A stretch of 64,000 nucleotides of DNA from Oxyruncus cristatus (lineage: Eukaryota; Chordata; Aves; Passeriformes; Cotingidae). Both the position numbers and the translations under genes were made by a program. The stretch is from assembly GCA_013399855.1 (NCBI GenBank), contig VXAY01004283.1:548970-612969 (forward strand). Reading direction: 5' to 3'. How positions within the stretch are numbered: the first letter of the stretch is position 1; each line of letters begins with the position of its first letter. The notes beneath the pieces are model-generated. The model worked only from the letters and a program-made list of their open reading frames with translations, did not search any database and was not told the origin of the DNA. This document shows, one piece after another, positions 45,377 through 58,700 of the stretch.

Positions 45377-47468
45377 AGTTCTGAGCAGAAATCTTTAGGG
45401 ATGTAATATTGGACATTTAAAGCAAAACTTAGAAATAATTAAGTGACCAAATTTACATTTGGTTTGACTTAAAACCACTAAGTGCCTGTATGTCCCATAA
45501 TGTCAAGAGCTATTGTGGTTTTTTTATGGAAGAGACAAATCTGGAATGTAAAATCAAGCAAAATATTTGGCAACTTTGGCCTATAAACTTTGTGTGCATA
45601 GCTATTCTAAACTAAACTTCTAAATATTTAAAATCTTGTTTACTTTTTATGGGACATAATTTTGTGTTTAGGAAAAAGAAGACTGGAAATAAACCCTCTT
45701 ATTTTTGCTCGTAGGATTCATTTAGATGACTCTATGAGATCACAGTTAGATACATAAATTAAAATAAACTACACAAATCAGCGTTCTTAGGAAAGAAAGT
45801 TAGGGAAGAACAAATGACCATTTCTCCCCCTTCCGTCTTCTTTCTGCTAAAGTTTGGAGGATTAAGAAAAAATATGCATAGAACTTTTCTGCATTTATAA
45901 TGACTTATTTAATTTTAAATATTGCATGTGACATTTACAATACTAGATCTAAAAGACTAAATTTGAAAACTTGCTAGATATCCTGACCAGTGGAGTGATT
46001 GCACCACTCTCATTTTTTAGTAGAACTAAGGGAAGGGTCCCAAGCTGTAAGTCAGCATAAAATAATGACATATGTGACTTTCCTCAGAAAACCCAAAGTT
46101 GGCTGGAAGTTTGGCAAGTTTAAAATCAATCCCTGTGTTGGTGTTTACATTCCACAGAGAGCTTGACTTGTTCCAACAAAGTCTGTGAGAAACTTTCAGA
46201 ATATTTGCTTCCAATATACTGGGTGTTGTTCACACTTTTCTTTTAAACCTAGGGCAATAGGACACCTACTTGTGCCATCAGTTTGTTTTTTAGCCAGCAC
46301 ACTGGTGAGAGAAGCCACTGACTTTTGAAAGAGGGCTTGTTCAGTACAGCTACTCTACTTTATGGAGAACTTTAGACTTGCTTTTGCCTTCCTCATTCAC
46401 ACAAGACAATTCTCATTTCCAAGTCACTCTGAATTGACTCATATGCTGCTACACAGGTGCATTCATAATTTTGTTTTACCCTGAACAATAGGTTTCTTGT
46501 TAATGATTAAAACCCCTTTGGGATGGTATAAATCAGTAGTTGAGATTTGCTGTTGTTAATTCTATAGTAAGTAACCCTCTGAATTTTTTGTAAAAAGGAA
46601 CTGTCCCAAAAATGGGAGAAAATCTCTTCAATTAAATCATAAACATTTTATAACATATATTGTCATCCTGGGGAAAAAAATGTGAGATTTTTGTAAAACC
46701 ATGCAATCAAAGTTTGAAAACAGCATCAAAACATAATGCAACTCAAATCTTACGAAAACAGTTTTACTAATGCGTTTTACTTTGTAAGCAGGTGGCAACT
46801 AGAGAACTCACACACTACCTATTACAATTTGCAGAGGATGGGCCATTGTTTGTAGAGGTGTTGAAACTTGATGGTGTGTTCAGATGTGTGTTCTTATCCA
46901 AGTGTATGTAACCTGCTTTGTTCAGGAACAGACACAGCTACTCTTATTTACAGCCCTCATATTAAAAGCTGAGCAGAACTGTGGCCAAAATGACTTTACA
47001 AGGCAAAAGATGAGGCAGGTCACTCATTTCTCTGGTGAATATTTATGTGCTCCTGGGTTAGGTAGGCAAAACAATACTCAGCTCTCAAACTCAAATCGAT
47101 CATAGTTTGCCTTATTTGCAATCATTCTGCCACGGGAGGCTTGCAGTTCTGTCTTCGTTATTTGTAGGTTTAGAAAGCAAAATTAAAGTGTGAAACCCTA
47201 TCAACATGTGAACTCTGCACCCTCTGACATATGGGGCATGCCCCTCATCCAACACAATCTTTGGTTAACAGCTGTGAGGAGTTTTACCCGGCTAAACAGC
47301 TTTTTAGTCTAACCCAGGGGAACTGGCATGTGTTAGCACAGCTACAGAAGGTCTCTGCAGTCCCTAAATGCAAAAACATATTGAGGATTGTGAAGAAAAA
47401 GTTACAAAGGGGACAGAGTTCAAATAAAATTTGTTCTCTGCTTCATGGCGAGATCTATCTATGCTCAC
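45377..47468. other. unique AT-rich sequence, no gene seen
   Basis: AT-rich throughout with chance-length frames only. No repeat family was recognised. Confidence 0.4.
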
Positions 47469-47579
47469 AAACACATTCAAGTCAGGCTCATTTGCTCCAG
47501 GTCTGCTTTTGCGAATACTCCGTATGAAGACCTCCCATTGACAACCCCGGGAGCGCTGGCACACAGAAACGCCGTTCCT
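47469..47579 (-). CDS. candidate internal coding exon on the minus strand, gene unknown
   Basis: On the minus strand an acceptor (TTGTCTCCACTCCACAG) precedes position 47579 and a donor (TTT|GTGAGC) follows position 47469. The enclosed segment is exactly 111 bases, 37 codons without a stop, phase 0 at both ends. It reads RNGVSVCQRSRGCQWEVFI, then RSIRKSRPGANEPDLNVF. Seven CpGs lie in 47450-47575, far above the surroundings. The plus strand is also open over most of this stretch. I do not recognise the protein and see no partner exon. Confidence 0.28.
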
Positions 47580-50500
47580 CTGTGGAGTGGAGACAATTTG
47601 CACCAGCTGAGGATTCAATTCAAAGTACTCACAAGATGAGGTTAGAGTGCTGTGTTCCGTTATAAGCAAAATGAAAGGTAGTGTCACCTTTGTTTTATTT
47701 TTCTTTGGGGATTCTTGCCAATGCAATATCCATAAAACTCATTCTAGTATGCAACAATCCATGGACATAGCAAGGCCTGAATATGGCAAATCAAAAAGGC
47801 CTACCTAGATGAATTTCTGTTGTGGCCAGTGTTTGCAGGTAATCCTAGGAGCAGCATACATTGATGTTTCTCCACTTACATTAGCAATGGAATATTAACA
47901 GTGACTGTACTGGTGCCCATATCCAGCGTTGCCATATTTCTGCACCTGATTCGTCTGTACTGCAGATGATGCATATGGTTTTATATCAAATCTGCTATGC
48001 AACTATAGGCATACCAGTATATCCTGGCACTGGAGGCTTACTGCACCTTTAGAGTTCATCTGTCATGCCCAGCTACCCGCCAGTGCATGGAGAGCCTGGT
48101 CGGACCCTGTAGCTTAAGCAGGCACCAGACAGCCCAAAACACTGAGCAAATGGCAAAGGGTTCTTTTCATATCAAACAGAGGAAAAAAGAAAAGAAGTGC
48201 AAGGAAAACTGGATATATGGTAGCAATGTCCACATAGTCAAGAATCCAGACTAGTTTAACTAGGTCTATCTGCGTGATAGCCTGTTCAGGCCAGTGTGGT
48301 CTGTAAAAAGCCCATCGACTACTTAAAACCACTGCTGTGCTGCATGAGGGGGTGACATGAACACTTACCTGCCACAGACACATGAGAGTCAGAGAGAGAT
48401 GGGTGTTTTCTCCCCTGTCAGCGTGAAGGGTTTGTTTCATTATTCTGGCTTTGACTGAGTTCCTCTGCCTCTTGCCAAGTTAAACTTCCGTTGTATCACA
48501 ATAATTCTAGGTGCTGCTAAAGGCATTTGGTGAAGCATGAGGAAAGCTAATTGACATGGAAAAGGAAAATTTGCAGGCCATGTTTTCTCCTCTGGAAATT
48601 ATGTAAAATAGTTGCTACTGCATTACACAAATAATTTTGATGCATTAACTTGTCTTTGTCTTTACCTCATTCTCACCCAGATACTATGTTTTTATGTGCC
48701 CTTTTTGGTTCTTACTTGACTGGTTTCCAGAGAACAATTCACAAAGGCTTCCTATAGAGCAGCTTCCTTCAGATCACTCCAAATGCTGATATGCAATTGC
48801 AGTTATTCAACGATACAATCATTTCCTTAAAAAGGAGCAATACTTTTTCAAGCCAACTAGCATTTCTCTGAAGGAATTGACAATACTGACTCTGTTAAGA
48901 CTCTGCTGTGTCTTGTGCTGTGGCATGAGTTGAGATTCTGCAGTGTAGCAGGGCTGCTGCCAGGTGAAGGTTAAGTCCTTTGTGGCAGCTCCGCCGTGCT
49001 CTGCTGAAATATTTTTGCCTGTCATCATCACCCTCACCAAGACCTGAGGTAAAACCCCAACCTAGCCCACGCTGCTTGAAAGTCATATTCAACTGCTCCT
49101 GTGGTGACAACTTTATGTGACAACGGGGTTGCCATCCTTCCCCATCAAAAGTACAAAGAGCATTACTGCCAGAAAGCAGCAACATTTCTGAAGCATTTTG
49201 TTCTGCCGTATCTCTTTCTCTGTTCATTGCTCACCCACACTTACTCTGTCATTAGTTTCTAACAATTTAAGGCATTCTCACTTTCAGTTTTCTCTGAAGC
49301 AGCGTGTAAGCCTCTGACAGTCATATCTCACTGATACTCTTTTGTAATTTAGCAAAACTAAATATGGATCAGAACCTGATTCCAAAAAAATTGAATCAAG
49401 AGACACTTTATAAATTTTACACTGTTTTCATCTACCCATTGCAGTGACAATAGCAAGGACTGTTAGTTTGTTATAGTGCAAAAATATACATTTATAATTC
49501 ATATCTATTTCAGAAATGTACAAAAGCTTAAGCAAATTGCTTCACTGCAAATTGCTGAAATTGTGGTCAAACCTGAAGATGGCTATGAATAAGACCCTCA
49601 GAAAACTAAAAGGAAAAAAAAAGCTAAAAAGAACAAATATTGATGTTAAAATATTTTTAATTATTTGCATCTCTGTTGTTTCATTATATCTTGAATGTAA
49701 TTTTAAAAATGAGGCTGTATTTTATTTTCATTACTAACAAATACAGTAGCATTATTTTGCTATGGACTTCACAACCCTATCTGTCTTGCTAATACGTATT
49801 TTCTTTTTAGAGAAAATGAGAATAAATCTGTTTTATTTAGAGGTCAATAACATTCTTGAGTGTTCATCCTCACTGTTCTGGAAGAACAATGAAACAGCAC
49901 TTACATGAAGGATTTACTAGTGTGAATGCCAGGACAAAAACAGATGGACGAAACAAGTTTAGACAACTGAATCTGAAAAATTGGATGACCTTTATCTCAC
50001 AAACAAAGTTACAAAAATTCAGAAAAAGGCAAAAGTTATTTTATTGCCTTCAATAGAGAAATTCCCTTATTTGTGCTTGAGCCAACCGCTTTAATTTAAT
50101 CCTGATGATGTAAGTTAGTAGCCAGCCCTTATGACCAATACATATCGTTCCTAAAGCAGAGATATCTAAAATTCCTTTTAAAAACCCCACCCCATTCCCC
50201 CCAAAAAACTAATAAAGGATTTGCAGTTTGGTGGGGTTTTTTTTGCATTTGGTAGCATGCATGGACTCCCAGCCAAGATCAAGTTCCAGGCAGTGACAAT
50301 GTCAAGCTCAGGAGAGAGTTCCTGCCTCTGATAGCTATGGGGGGAGGACAAGGCAGGAATACAGCAGGCGGACAAAACACGAGGTGTGATAGGCTGCTAA
50401 AGGGTTAACGAGGAAAGAGCAAAACATTCCCTTGTTTACACAAAGCACAACGTTGAGATCACTAGTTCTAAGGCATGCAAAAGGAAATCAGACAAAGGAA

Positions 50501-53500
50501 GTCTCCCACTGATGTTTCTAAGATATCAAAGCTTGCTCTTTGCTGAAGACATACGAATTTAAGCAGAGAGACGAGATATGGTAAGGCCACTGCAACAAGT
50601 CAGTTTTGTATCTACGCACACATATTTCAGATTTGGAAGGGGTATTAGAACTCTGTAAATCTATTGAACACAAACACCGAATCAAAAAAAAATCCCACGT
50701 GGATTCTTCACATCCATTTGAGAGCACAACTGCAAACTGACATTATCATGAAAAGCTGATGAGCATCCTTTCAGCTTTAAACATAACATATTCTAAGAAG
50801 CTGAAGATTCAAACTAAACAAAAGGAAAATTAAAACCTACACAGAAGCAAACAGAAAACCTTCCAAAATATGGAATGGCAACGTTTGGGTCTCACAGTTA
50901 ATGCAGGTATTTGGTAAATTTGCAGGTAGATATTGAAAATTGCTTTGTCTTCCTCTGCATAATGTTAAAGAGATCAATATATTATTGACAAAACACACAA
51001 GAAATCAACTGCTATTATAGAAAATAATCAAAGCCACTTCTCAGCTGTACGTGGTCCTTCTCAGAGAAACATCCTCCGAAGGTTTCCTGTCAAGCTTACT
51101 GTCCCTCACTGCACTAATCACACTGGGAACCTCTGTTCACACACAGTGAAGCGCGAGCACGGGTTCTTGTGAATGGGTAGGCCCTTCCTCCGTTACACCT
51201 CTTACACAAAAATCAACTTGAGTAATATATGACAGAAGGGGTAGGCCTCATGAGAATCCGCCAGGCAATGTAGCAGAGAGGGACAGCCTTGCCCTGTCAT
51301 TTTTAAATTAATACCTTCAATCCTACTGTGGGAGTATGGGTCTGTCACGTTCTACGTGGTTTTTCACGAACTCCGTATGTCTCTAGAAAATTCATTCAGC
51401 ACTGTGATTTTTCTTAAAAAGAAGAAATTTATGAGAGCATGAGGACATTTACCTTTCACTTTGTTGCCTGTCCAGGCACTGTCTCCTACAGTCATGTCAT
51501 GAGCATGAACCTATGCATGTGCTTGAAATGGCTGGTATTCTAAACTGAACACTCTCATGGCAGAATCTCACTTTAAAGAGACCTCTCTTTCTGGATTCTT
51601 GGTGGTTATGGCTTTGGTCTTGACTTAATCCCTGTATAGCCCAATGCTCAGGTTAGTCTCCATTAACTTTAATGGGAATCTGCCCTGACCAGGATCAGGT
51701 ACAATCATATCTCTGCAATAGAACCAAGGATTTTTGCTTTCAAGTGAAATAGCTTTTCTGCAATCATTTCCCTGACTGCTTGAGTTGTGAGCCAGTAAAG
51801 ATGCTGAGGCAAACCACATAATACTGTGACCTTAAGAATTTTAATTTTTTTCAGCAGGGATAAAATTCTCCCCTTTTCTCATCTCTCAGCAGTATCAGCC
51901 TTTGTTTCTCAGAGCTGTTCAAAGATGCAAAAAGACAGAATTGTCCTGTTCTGCCTTTTGTAAAACAAGATGCTGTAATCAGAATAAAAATACTCTGCAA
52001 AGATCCAGCTTTTTATTCTCAGTTATTCTGGTTTGGTTTTTTCTTTGGTTTGGTGGTTTGTTTTTTGTGGGGCTCTTTTGTAGCACAAAATGGTTTAATT
52101 CTGTCTAACAAGCAATTAATATGTTCTTCCAAACAGATCAGAACTGGGAGACCAAATTAACACCCTTCAAGAGTGATATATCAATTCCTGATTTTACAGA
52201 ATGCTTTACGACCCTTCCACCTAATCTAATGGGTGGTTTTCAAACATAAGAAAGCCTTAACATGGCTTGAATTTGAACACTTTGACTTCTTACTAGTGTG
52301 TATCACTAATTACAGCGAGACTTTATTAAACCAAGGAGTCACCTATGTATTTCAAGGACAAGAAAACCTTTTGAAAAAACAGAGACCATTAAACATAACA
52401 TACAGTGTTATTTTTATTGAAACTTACCCAATGAGGGAATATTTACCATTTCAGTACTGCATACATATCAGGATTATTTGTAAATCTAAAATCAACTAAA
52501 TATTAAACACATAGCAGTATCTAGTCAGAACTAGAGATATCAGCTGCTAATTTTTTCCACTTGTCTTTCACTTCCTTCAGCTCATAAACAGATTCAACAA
52601 AAAAAGAACCATGGAATCAAAACAACATATTCATGGGGAGTTATGTTCATTTAAGCAACAGGCTGTTCCAATGTAGCTTTTAATAAGATAGATGAAATTG
52701 AGTAAGTGATAATTTAACCAATGACAGAAATGTTTTTTCATACATTGCAATAATACCAAGGTTTGAATTTTAATGAGTCCTCTGTTCTTCTCATAAAACC
52801 TCAGATCTTATAGTCAGTTAATTAGGGAGCAATTTCATTTTTTCATTTGGGGGAATGTGCAAAAAGATACAATTCTTGGTGTTGCATTAGCAAAAATTTG
52901 ATATGAAGGAAACACCTTAGAAAATGGACAGCAAAGGAAAAAAGAACACAATATGATAGGTTCGGAATTATGCTTTTGTGTTGTACGGTGGGCTAAACTC
53001 ACAATTAAACATATATTCAAATTATCCACACCAGGATGTAGATACTGGGAGTCCAAGTGGTAACACTGCTGCAGCACCTGCAAAGAAGATGGGGCAGCCT
53101 GGGAATACCACTTGTATGCTGAGGTGCTCATGGACTAATATCCAAGGTAATATCCAGTGCCAGGGTATATAGTCCCCATGAGAGTTGTCAACACAGAGTT
53201 AGTACACAGCGTTAAATATCCTAAATAAATGGGCAACAGCAGGGCAAGGTTCTTAATGATGCCCTGCTTACATAGGGTAACTTTGTTTTAAAGAAGTGCC
53301 TCTGAAAACGAGACTAAATGAGCCTGCATGCCTGTACAGCTTCTGCACTGCCAAATCTGGCAGCAGAGGTTTCTGCCAATTATTTTTTGTTAAGGGAATT
53401 GGAATGCAGCCTATGATTCATTTTACATATAGCAGAGCAAGAGTTGGCCTACATATAAAAATTCACACTGGTATAACTGTGTCAGTTTGGGGTGTGATAT

Positions 53501-53698
53501 TTTGCTGACAGTTTTACCTCTAAAAGACCCAAAGTAGATGTGGTTAAATCTGTGCCTGGATACCTTATATTCACTGAGGTTGTTTGTTGGTTTGGGGGTT
53601 TTTCCTGGTTTTCAGCTAGAATAAACAGGCTAAACTATATCACTATGGAAAAAAAGAGAGGATCATTAAAAGGCCCTTTGCATCAGTCACCTCTTTAC
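47580..53698. other. unique sequence, no gene seen
   Basis: Long AT-rich interval. Frames up to 110 codons (minus strand, 48895-49227) have no domains. A diverged CCATTAACTTTAATGGG word with ggatcaggtac near 51660-51710 may be a trace of the same old sauropsid repeat type as at 42.4 kb. Otherwise nothing is recognised. Confidence 0.4.
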
Positions 53699-53913
53699 AG
53701 AATCACAGAGTGGCTAAGGCTGGAAGGAATCTCTGGCCCAATGGTCCTGCTCAAGCCGGACGATGCAGAACAGGTTGCCCAGGACCATGTCCAAACATGG
53801 ACATGAATATCCTCGAAGACAGAAACTCCACAACTCCACTGGGCAGCCTGTGCCAGTACTCAGTCACCCTCACAGTGAAGAAGTGTTCCCCAATGTTCAG
53901 ACTGAACCTTTCC
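53699..53913 (-). mobile_element. CR1 LINE, 3' fragment
   Basis: The plus strand reads as the reversed CR1 3' end: agaatcacagagtggctaag, ggctggaaggaatctctggc, caggttgcccaggaccatgt, then gggcagcctgtgccagtact and gaagaagtgttccccaatgt. About 215 bases remain. It is diverged and non-coding. Confidence 0.88.
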
Positions 53914-54439
53914 AAGAAGAATAAACTTGTTGAGTACAGATATTCAATAAAATGTACCAATATGCCAATATTTTAAGGAGGTTAACTGATAGGTATATGT
54001 TACACCCTGTGCTACCAGAAATAAGAGTCTGCATCTTTGTTCTGAAAATGGCATTAATGCAAGTGGTGTCTTTATTCACGCTTCCTAGAGATCGATATTT
54101 TTGACTTAGTAGGGCAATTCACCATATTTAACTAATATAAGGAGATCTGAAACTAAACCCCTCCTTAGTTATCAGCAACCTGAGACTTGTCAGAAATTCA
54201 CAATCAAAAATAAGCTTGATTTTTAATGCAAGCTACCAGTTTATTTCTCACCTTAGTTGTGGAGAGGAGGAGATCATAATGTAATACAAAAATTTTAAGA
54301 TTCAAGATTCACGTGGGGGAAAAGATCACTTTGTTAACCAACTACATCTTGCTTTATTAGCATTTTTATTTCTAAGAAGACTGAGAAGTGAAAAGAGAAC
54401 TGGCTTTCATTTTTAACATTTCCCTCCCCCATTAATACT
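53914..54439. other. unique AT-rich sequence, no gene seen
   Basis: No feature is recognised in this interval. Confidence 0.4.
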
Positions 54440-54790
54440 CCTCATCAATTGCAGTAATCAATTTCAGTTTGACACACTGAGCTTTCAAGTCGTAGGGTCT
54501 GGAGGGCGTGGCTGGTTTTTGCACCTTTTCCATACACTACTTTCTCCGACAAAACTAGTTTGGCAACCACATGTGAGGCTCTTGGTAAAGTTCTGACCTG
54601 ACCGTTTTAAGCACTGTTTTCCTAATATAATGTTGACATATGGCTATTGTGCTCTTAATGTAGTTATTTTGTGTCTGCTGTGTTGTTGCTATCTCATCTT
54701 CTGAATTTTCTTCGGGCAATTACTGTCAGAGGCATTTAATTTCTTCAGCTACACATTAACCAGTTGCCAACATTCCCCTCCTTTCTGTAT
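54440..54790. promoter_or_regulatory. candidate conserved noncoding element
   Basis: Repeat-free sequence with a few retained CpGs (ctttcaagtcgtagggtctg, ctgacctgaccgttttaagc) and factor-like words such as catcaattgcagtaatcaat and ttcgggcaattactgtcaga. It has the character of constrained noncoding DNA. No frame is open. The call is inferred from composition only. Confidence 0.22.
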
Positions 54791-55664
54791 GGAGGGGGTG
54801 TTTATGGGTCCAAAGCAATATTATTTCAAGGTGTCCTAGGTATACCTGCATACCTGCAAGGCCATCTGAAAATATTCTGATCACACACAAAAGAGTGGTA
54901 GAGGAGCTTTGGAGAGAATAAAGCTGTTTTTTTGGCCTTCACATGTCACGGAGCCAGAAAAAAACACGCTACATTGCTTTCATGTCTAATATGTTGAATA
55001 GTTGCCTGTGGTTAATTACACTGCATCGTGGAAGGTGCCACAATCAGGCAGTAGGTTTAAGCTGGTTGAAAGTGATGTGAGGAAACAGATGGAAAATAAC
55101 TCAGGTAACCATAGAAAGAAAGTACAAAAGCTTCAGTCATAAGTAGGCAAAACACCACGTTTGACCATTTTGTGCAGCGTAAAAAGCAAACACCTCTGCA
55201 AGCAAAAAACAGTACAAGCTAACACACATTGTTCACTACCATGTGTTGACAATATTTTGACCTTGAGCAAGCAAGACCAGAGGTACATACAAGAAACTGC
55301 GAAAAGCAATAGCTGGTAGGCACAGATTTAACACAGGGGTAGGGGAGGGGTTGTCCTTCACATTAACTCTTGCTGGTTCACAACATGCTCCACATCCTGT
55401 GATGGGAAGCAGCTGCCCTCCTGCGATGCCGTCGAGGATGTATCCACTCTGACCAGACTGTAGTATTTATAACAGTGTATGGCTTCTTTCTGGGTCTTGT
55501 GTCTTGTTCTAATGTCCCTTAACTCTAAACTGTGAAAAAGCTGACAACAGAGAATGAGATCAGAAAGTATTCTACAAAGCTTCACAGGGCTAAGTCTGAA
55601 TGGTCGTCTGAGGAACTCCTCTCTCTTTTCATTAACTGTAAATAATTCACGTCACAGGCACCTA
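54791..55664. other. unique sequence, no gene seen
   Basis: No recognised feature; open frames are short. Confidence 0.4.
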
Positions 55665-55790
55665 TTCTGGGCAGTGTGGTCACCTGCTCATCACCGCTGT
55701 GTTACTGTGCTTTGTCCACATACCCAGTGTATGATGTAACTTCTTTTTTCTGTGTCTCTGCTTACAAAATGGGGATGACAAGATCTACTT
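55665..55790 (+). repeat. MIR/L3-like relic
   Basis: The segment tgtctctgcttacaaaatgg followed by ggatgacaagatctacttca matches the 'catctgtaaaatggggataat' end of MIR/L3-type repeats. Weaker similarity extends upstream. This accounts for the open, exon-like stretch next to the donor-like gatcag|gtaatc at 55820. Confidence 0.4.
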
Positions 55791-58700
55791 CATCAGCTGC
55801 AAGTATTCCAGCATGTGATCAGGTAATCAGTTTTGCCTTTAGGGACATAAAGCCACGTCATGATGTTTGCTTTCATGGAACAAATTGCAGATCTCTAGAA
55901 AATCAGCATCTAAATTTGTTGCAGTAACTCATTTTGAATGCAAGCTAAGTCCTATGTTTTTGGATTGTACACCACAAATACTAAAATAAGCACTTTATGG
56001 GGGCTGGAAAATAAACTTTAAAAAAAATATGCCCTTGATTTCTCAGAGAAGCAAGAGTAGATATTTGAAGAGAAAGAACAAAAGATATGTGATCCTTCCC
56101 TGTACTTCATAGTTTGCCACATTTTCTTTGAAATTCAACCAACCATTAAGTCATAGGATAGCATGTGCTATTTACAACAAACCAAATATAACAGTTGGTT
56201 TTACTCACAAATGGCCATACTTTTCTGTAGTGATTTCTAAAGGAATTTTATCATATGACCATAGGTTGCACAAGTGCCAGTTAGACAGACATGACAGGGG
56301 TATTGATAGTATCATAAAAACAGCAGTTACGCTTTACTTAGATTAAATGGTATCTGTAGCAGCTAATCAGACAACTGGTTAGCAATTTAGAAACCAGTTT
56401 ATTCATAAAATTAAATGTAGCATCAAAAACAACGTGGCAATATGACTAAACTGTATTCGTATAGGTTGAAACATATTGGACAAGAGACCTGTTTGCAAAG
56501 TTCATGAGAATTCGGCTGTACTGCAATATTCTGTCAGCCATCATCATTATCTTGTACAGGTACCTAGTGGACAAAATAACAATCTGAAGTACAGAAAACC
56601 CATTAAAATTCACAGTTCAGTGAAAATCTGATTACAGCAGCAACCCTCTTTTCTTCTCCCTGTCACTCCCACCCTTTTGTTCTCTTCCACTTCACTTTTC
56701 TCCTCGGAACAGCGGACAGCGGTAAAATGGTGTGGGTCACATGTGGTATATTAGTCTTATTAGCACTCCTTTACAACAAGCCACGTAGCTGCAATCTTCC
56801 TGAGCCCATCCTGCTCAGCACTCCGACTGCCAGGGTGCACACTGGCCTGCACAAGGGATCAGGACACCTTCTCTTCTGGGCTGTGTTGTTCTCATCTGCC
56901 CCAGCAAAGATGAGCAGCTTTCTGCCCCCTTTGTGCATTTGAATGCCTCATTGTTTAAACTGAATTACAAGCTTATATTCCAGCCAATCTCTTTATCCCC
57001 TGAAACCAAGTTTGAATGTAAAAGATAATACAGTATTTACCATAAACATTACTCCATTCTATGACTGCAATTTTTATCTCCTAATTGAAATACTTCTCAT
57101 TTTCCTTGCCTCAGTGAGCTGCTTTAAGGAATAGCTGAATGAGATTGTGTTGGAAGACACACAGAGAATTGCTGAAAAAGGAGATTTTGGTTTTTTTGGG
57201 GGAGCAAAACATACCACTTCCAAAATAAATTTACAATTAATCACCTGACATGTACCTAGATTGTTAAAATCTGGCTTTTCCATAGCCAAGTCATTATGAA
57301 AGGAGAATTCCTGAGAAGTTATCTAAAAAACACCTATATGTCATGACTGGACATAACCCTCGTGTGAGGCCTAACAGGCTACAAAAATATTCACCTATCT
57401 AAAGGATCATTTGGAGCCTCATGATGTCACTGTTGCTTGTAGAAGGAGAGGTCTCATTTTTAAGGGACATTTTAAGACTCCTTAAACCTCAGTAAACCAT
57501 ACTTTGCTCAATTTTTTTCTTCAAAATATAAAGAATTACTTTTTATTTTTCTCAGTTACCTTAAAATAGGAAGTTATGGGGGAAAAAAATAATTTCAGAC
57601 AACAGCCCAGTTACTGAATGGATTACTTGATGCCATCCCCAAAAGCTGGTTCACAAAATCTCTGGCTCATTGGTCAGGGAAATGGGAAGTCTGTGCAGTG
57701 CTTGATCTATTATTCTGAGCTGCTAAATTTTTCTTCTTACCTCTCCAGTCCCGAATCCATGAAGCACACTGATGGATTTTAGCTAGCACAATCAGTGTGA
57801 TTAAGAAGATGTCTCAAGACAGCGCAAGTCACCTGTAAGACAACAGGTACATGAAAGCAAGGGTCAGCATGACAAGCTGCTTTGGGGTTTGGATGGAGTT
57901 GCTTCTCCATCAGGCAGCAGAGTGAAAAGTCAGGTGTCTGCTTTAGGACAAGGAAAATATTAAGAAAAAGAAAGGTTAAAAAAAAAAAGGAAAGAATACA
58001 ACTGATGTGTTTCCTTCTTCCTTTTGTTTTCCTGCCCCCCTCACAACTGACAGAGAGATAATAAGTTGAAAGACTTGGTGTTGTCAGTGAATCAGGGTCC
58101 AGCCTCCATCAGCGTCTACAATCCAATTTGAAATCACCATGCCATTTTCCAGGTAATAGATATCAAAGTTTCTGGAGGAGACAAAGCACCTGAAGTTGGA
58201 TCACATCATCAGTTTTGTACTGATGAGACATTGGATGGGTTTTCTATTACATATCCAAAGAGTGAACATCTGTCTTACCAGAAAGCTTATTCAGGCTCAG
58301 CCAAAAGCTTTCATATTCAGGAATCCATGTCATAATTTGAGCCTAGTGAACTGGAGATATTCTGGGAGACGAAACATGCCGACATGGAATATTTTAACAC
58401 AGCTGAGATTGCTCTAACGTGGAAAGGACACTCAGAGAAAAAAACAGAGTCTTGAGGTTTTCTAGTCCTCTTTAATTCTGAGTTAATTTTGTTTTTTTCC
58501 TGTAATTCTAGTCTTCTGAATACACACTGGCCACCTAATGGGACATAAAGCCACTCTCTAAAAAAAAAAAAAAGTATGTAACAATAAACCAAATAACGAT
58601 AAATTTAAAAATAATTGGATCTGAAATAAATTTAAAGTATGTGGCTCCTTTTTTATAATGAGATAACAGGAAAAACCTCCCAAGATAAGGCAGACCTCAT

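Noticed and set aside
55676..55927. 83-codon frame with donor-like gatcag|gtaatc
   Set aside because: The open part overlaps an MIR/L3-like relic and the frame continues past the donor, so a repeat explains it better.
56727..56942. Small secreted protein with a signal-peptide-like start
   Set aside because: The start context and hydrophobic run are suggestive, but the remainder is compositionally random and no family or splice context supports it.
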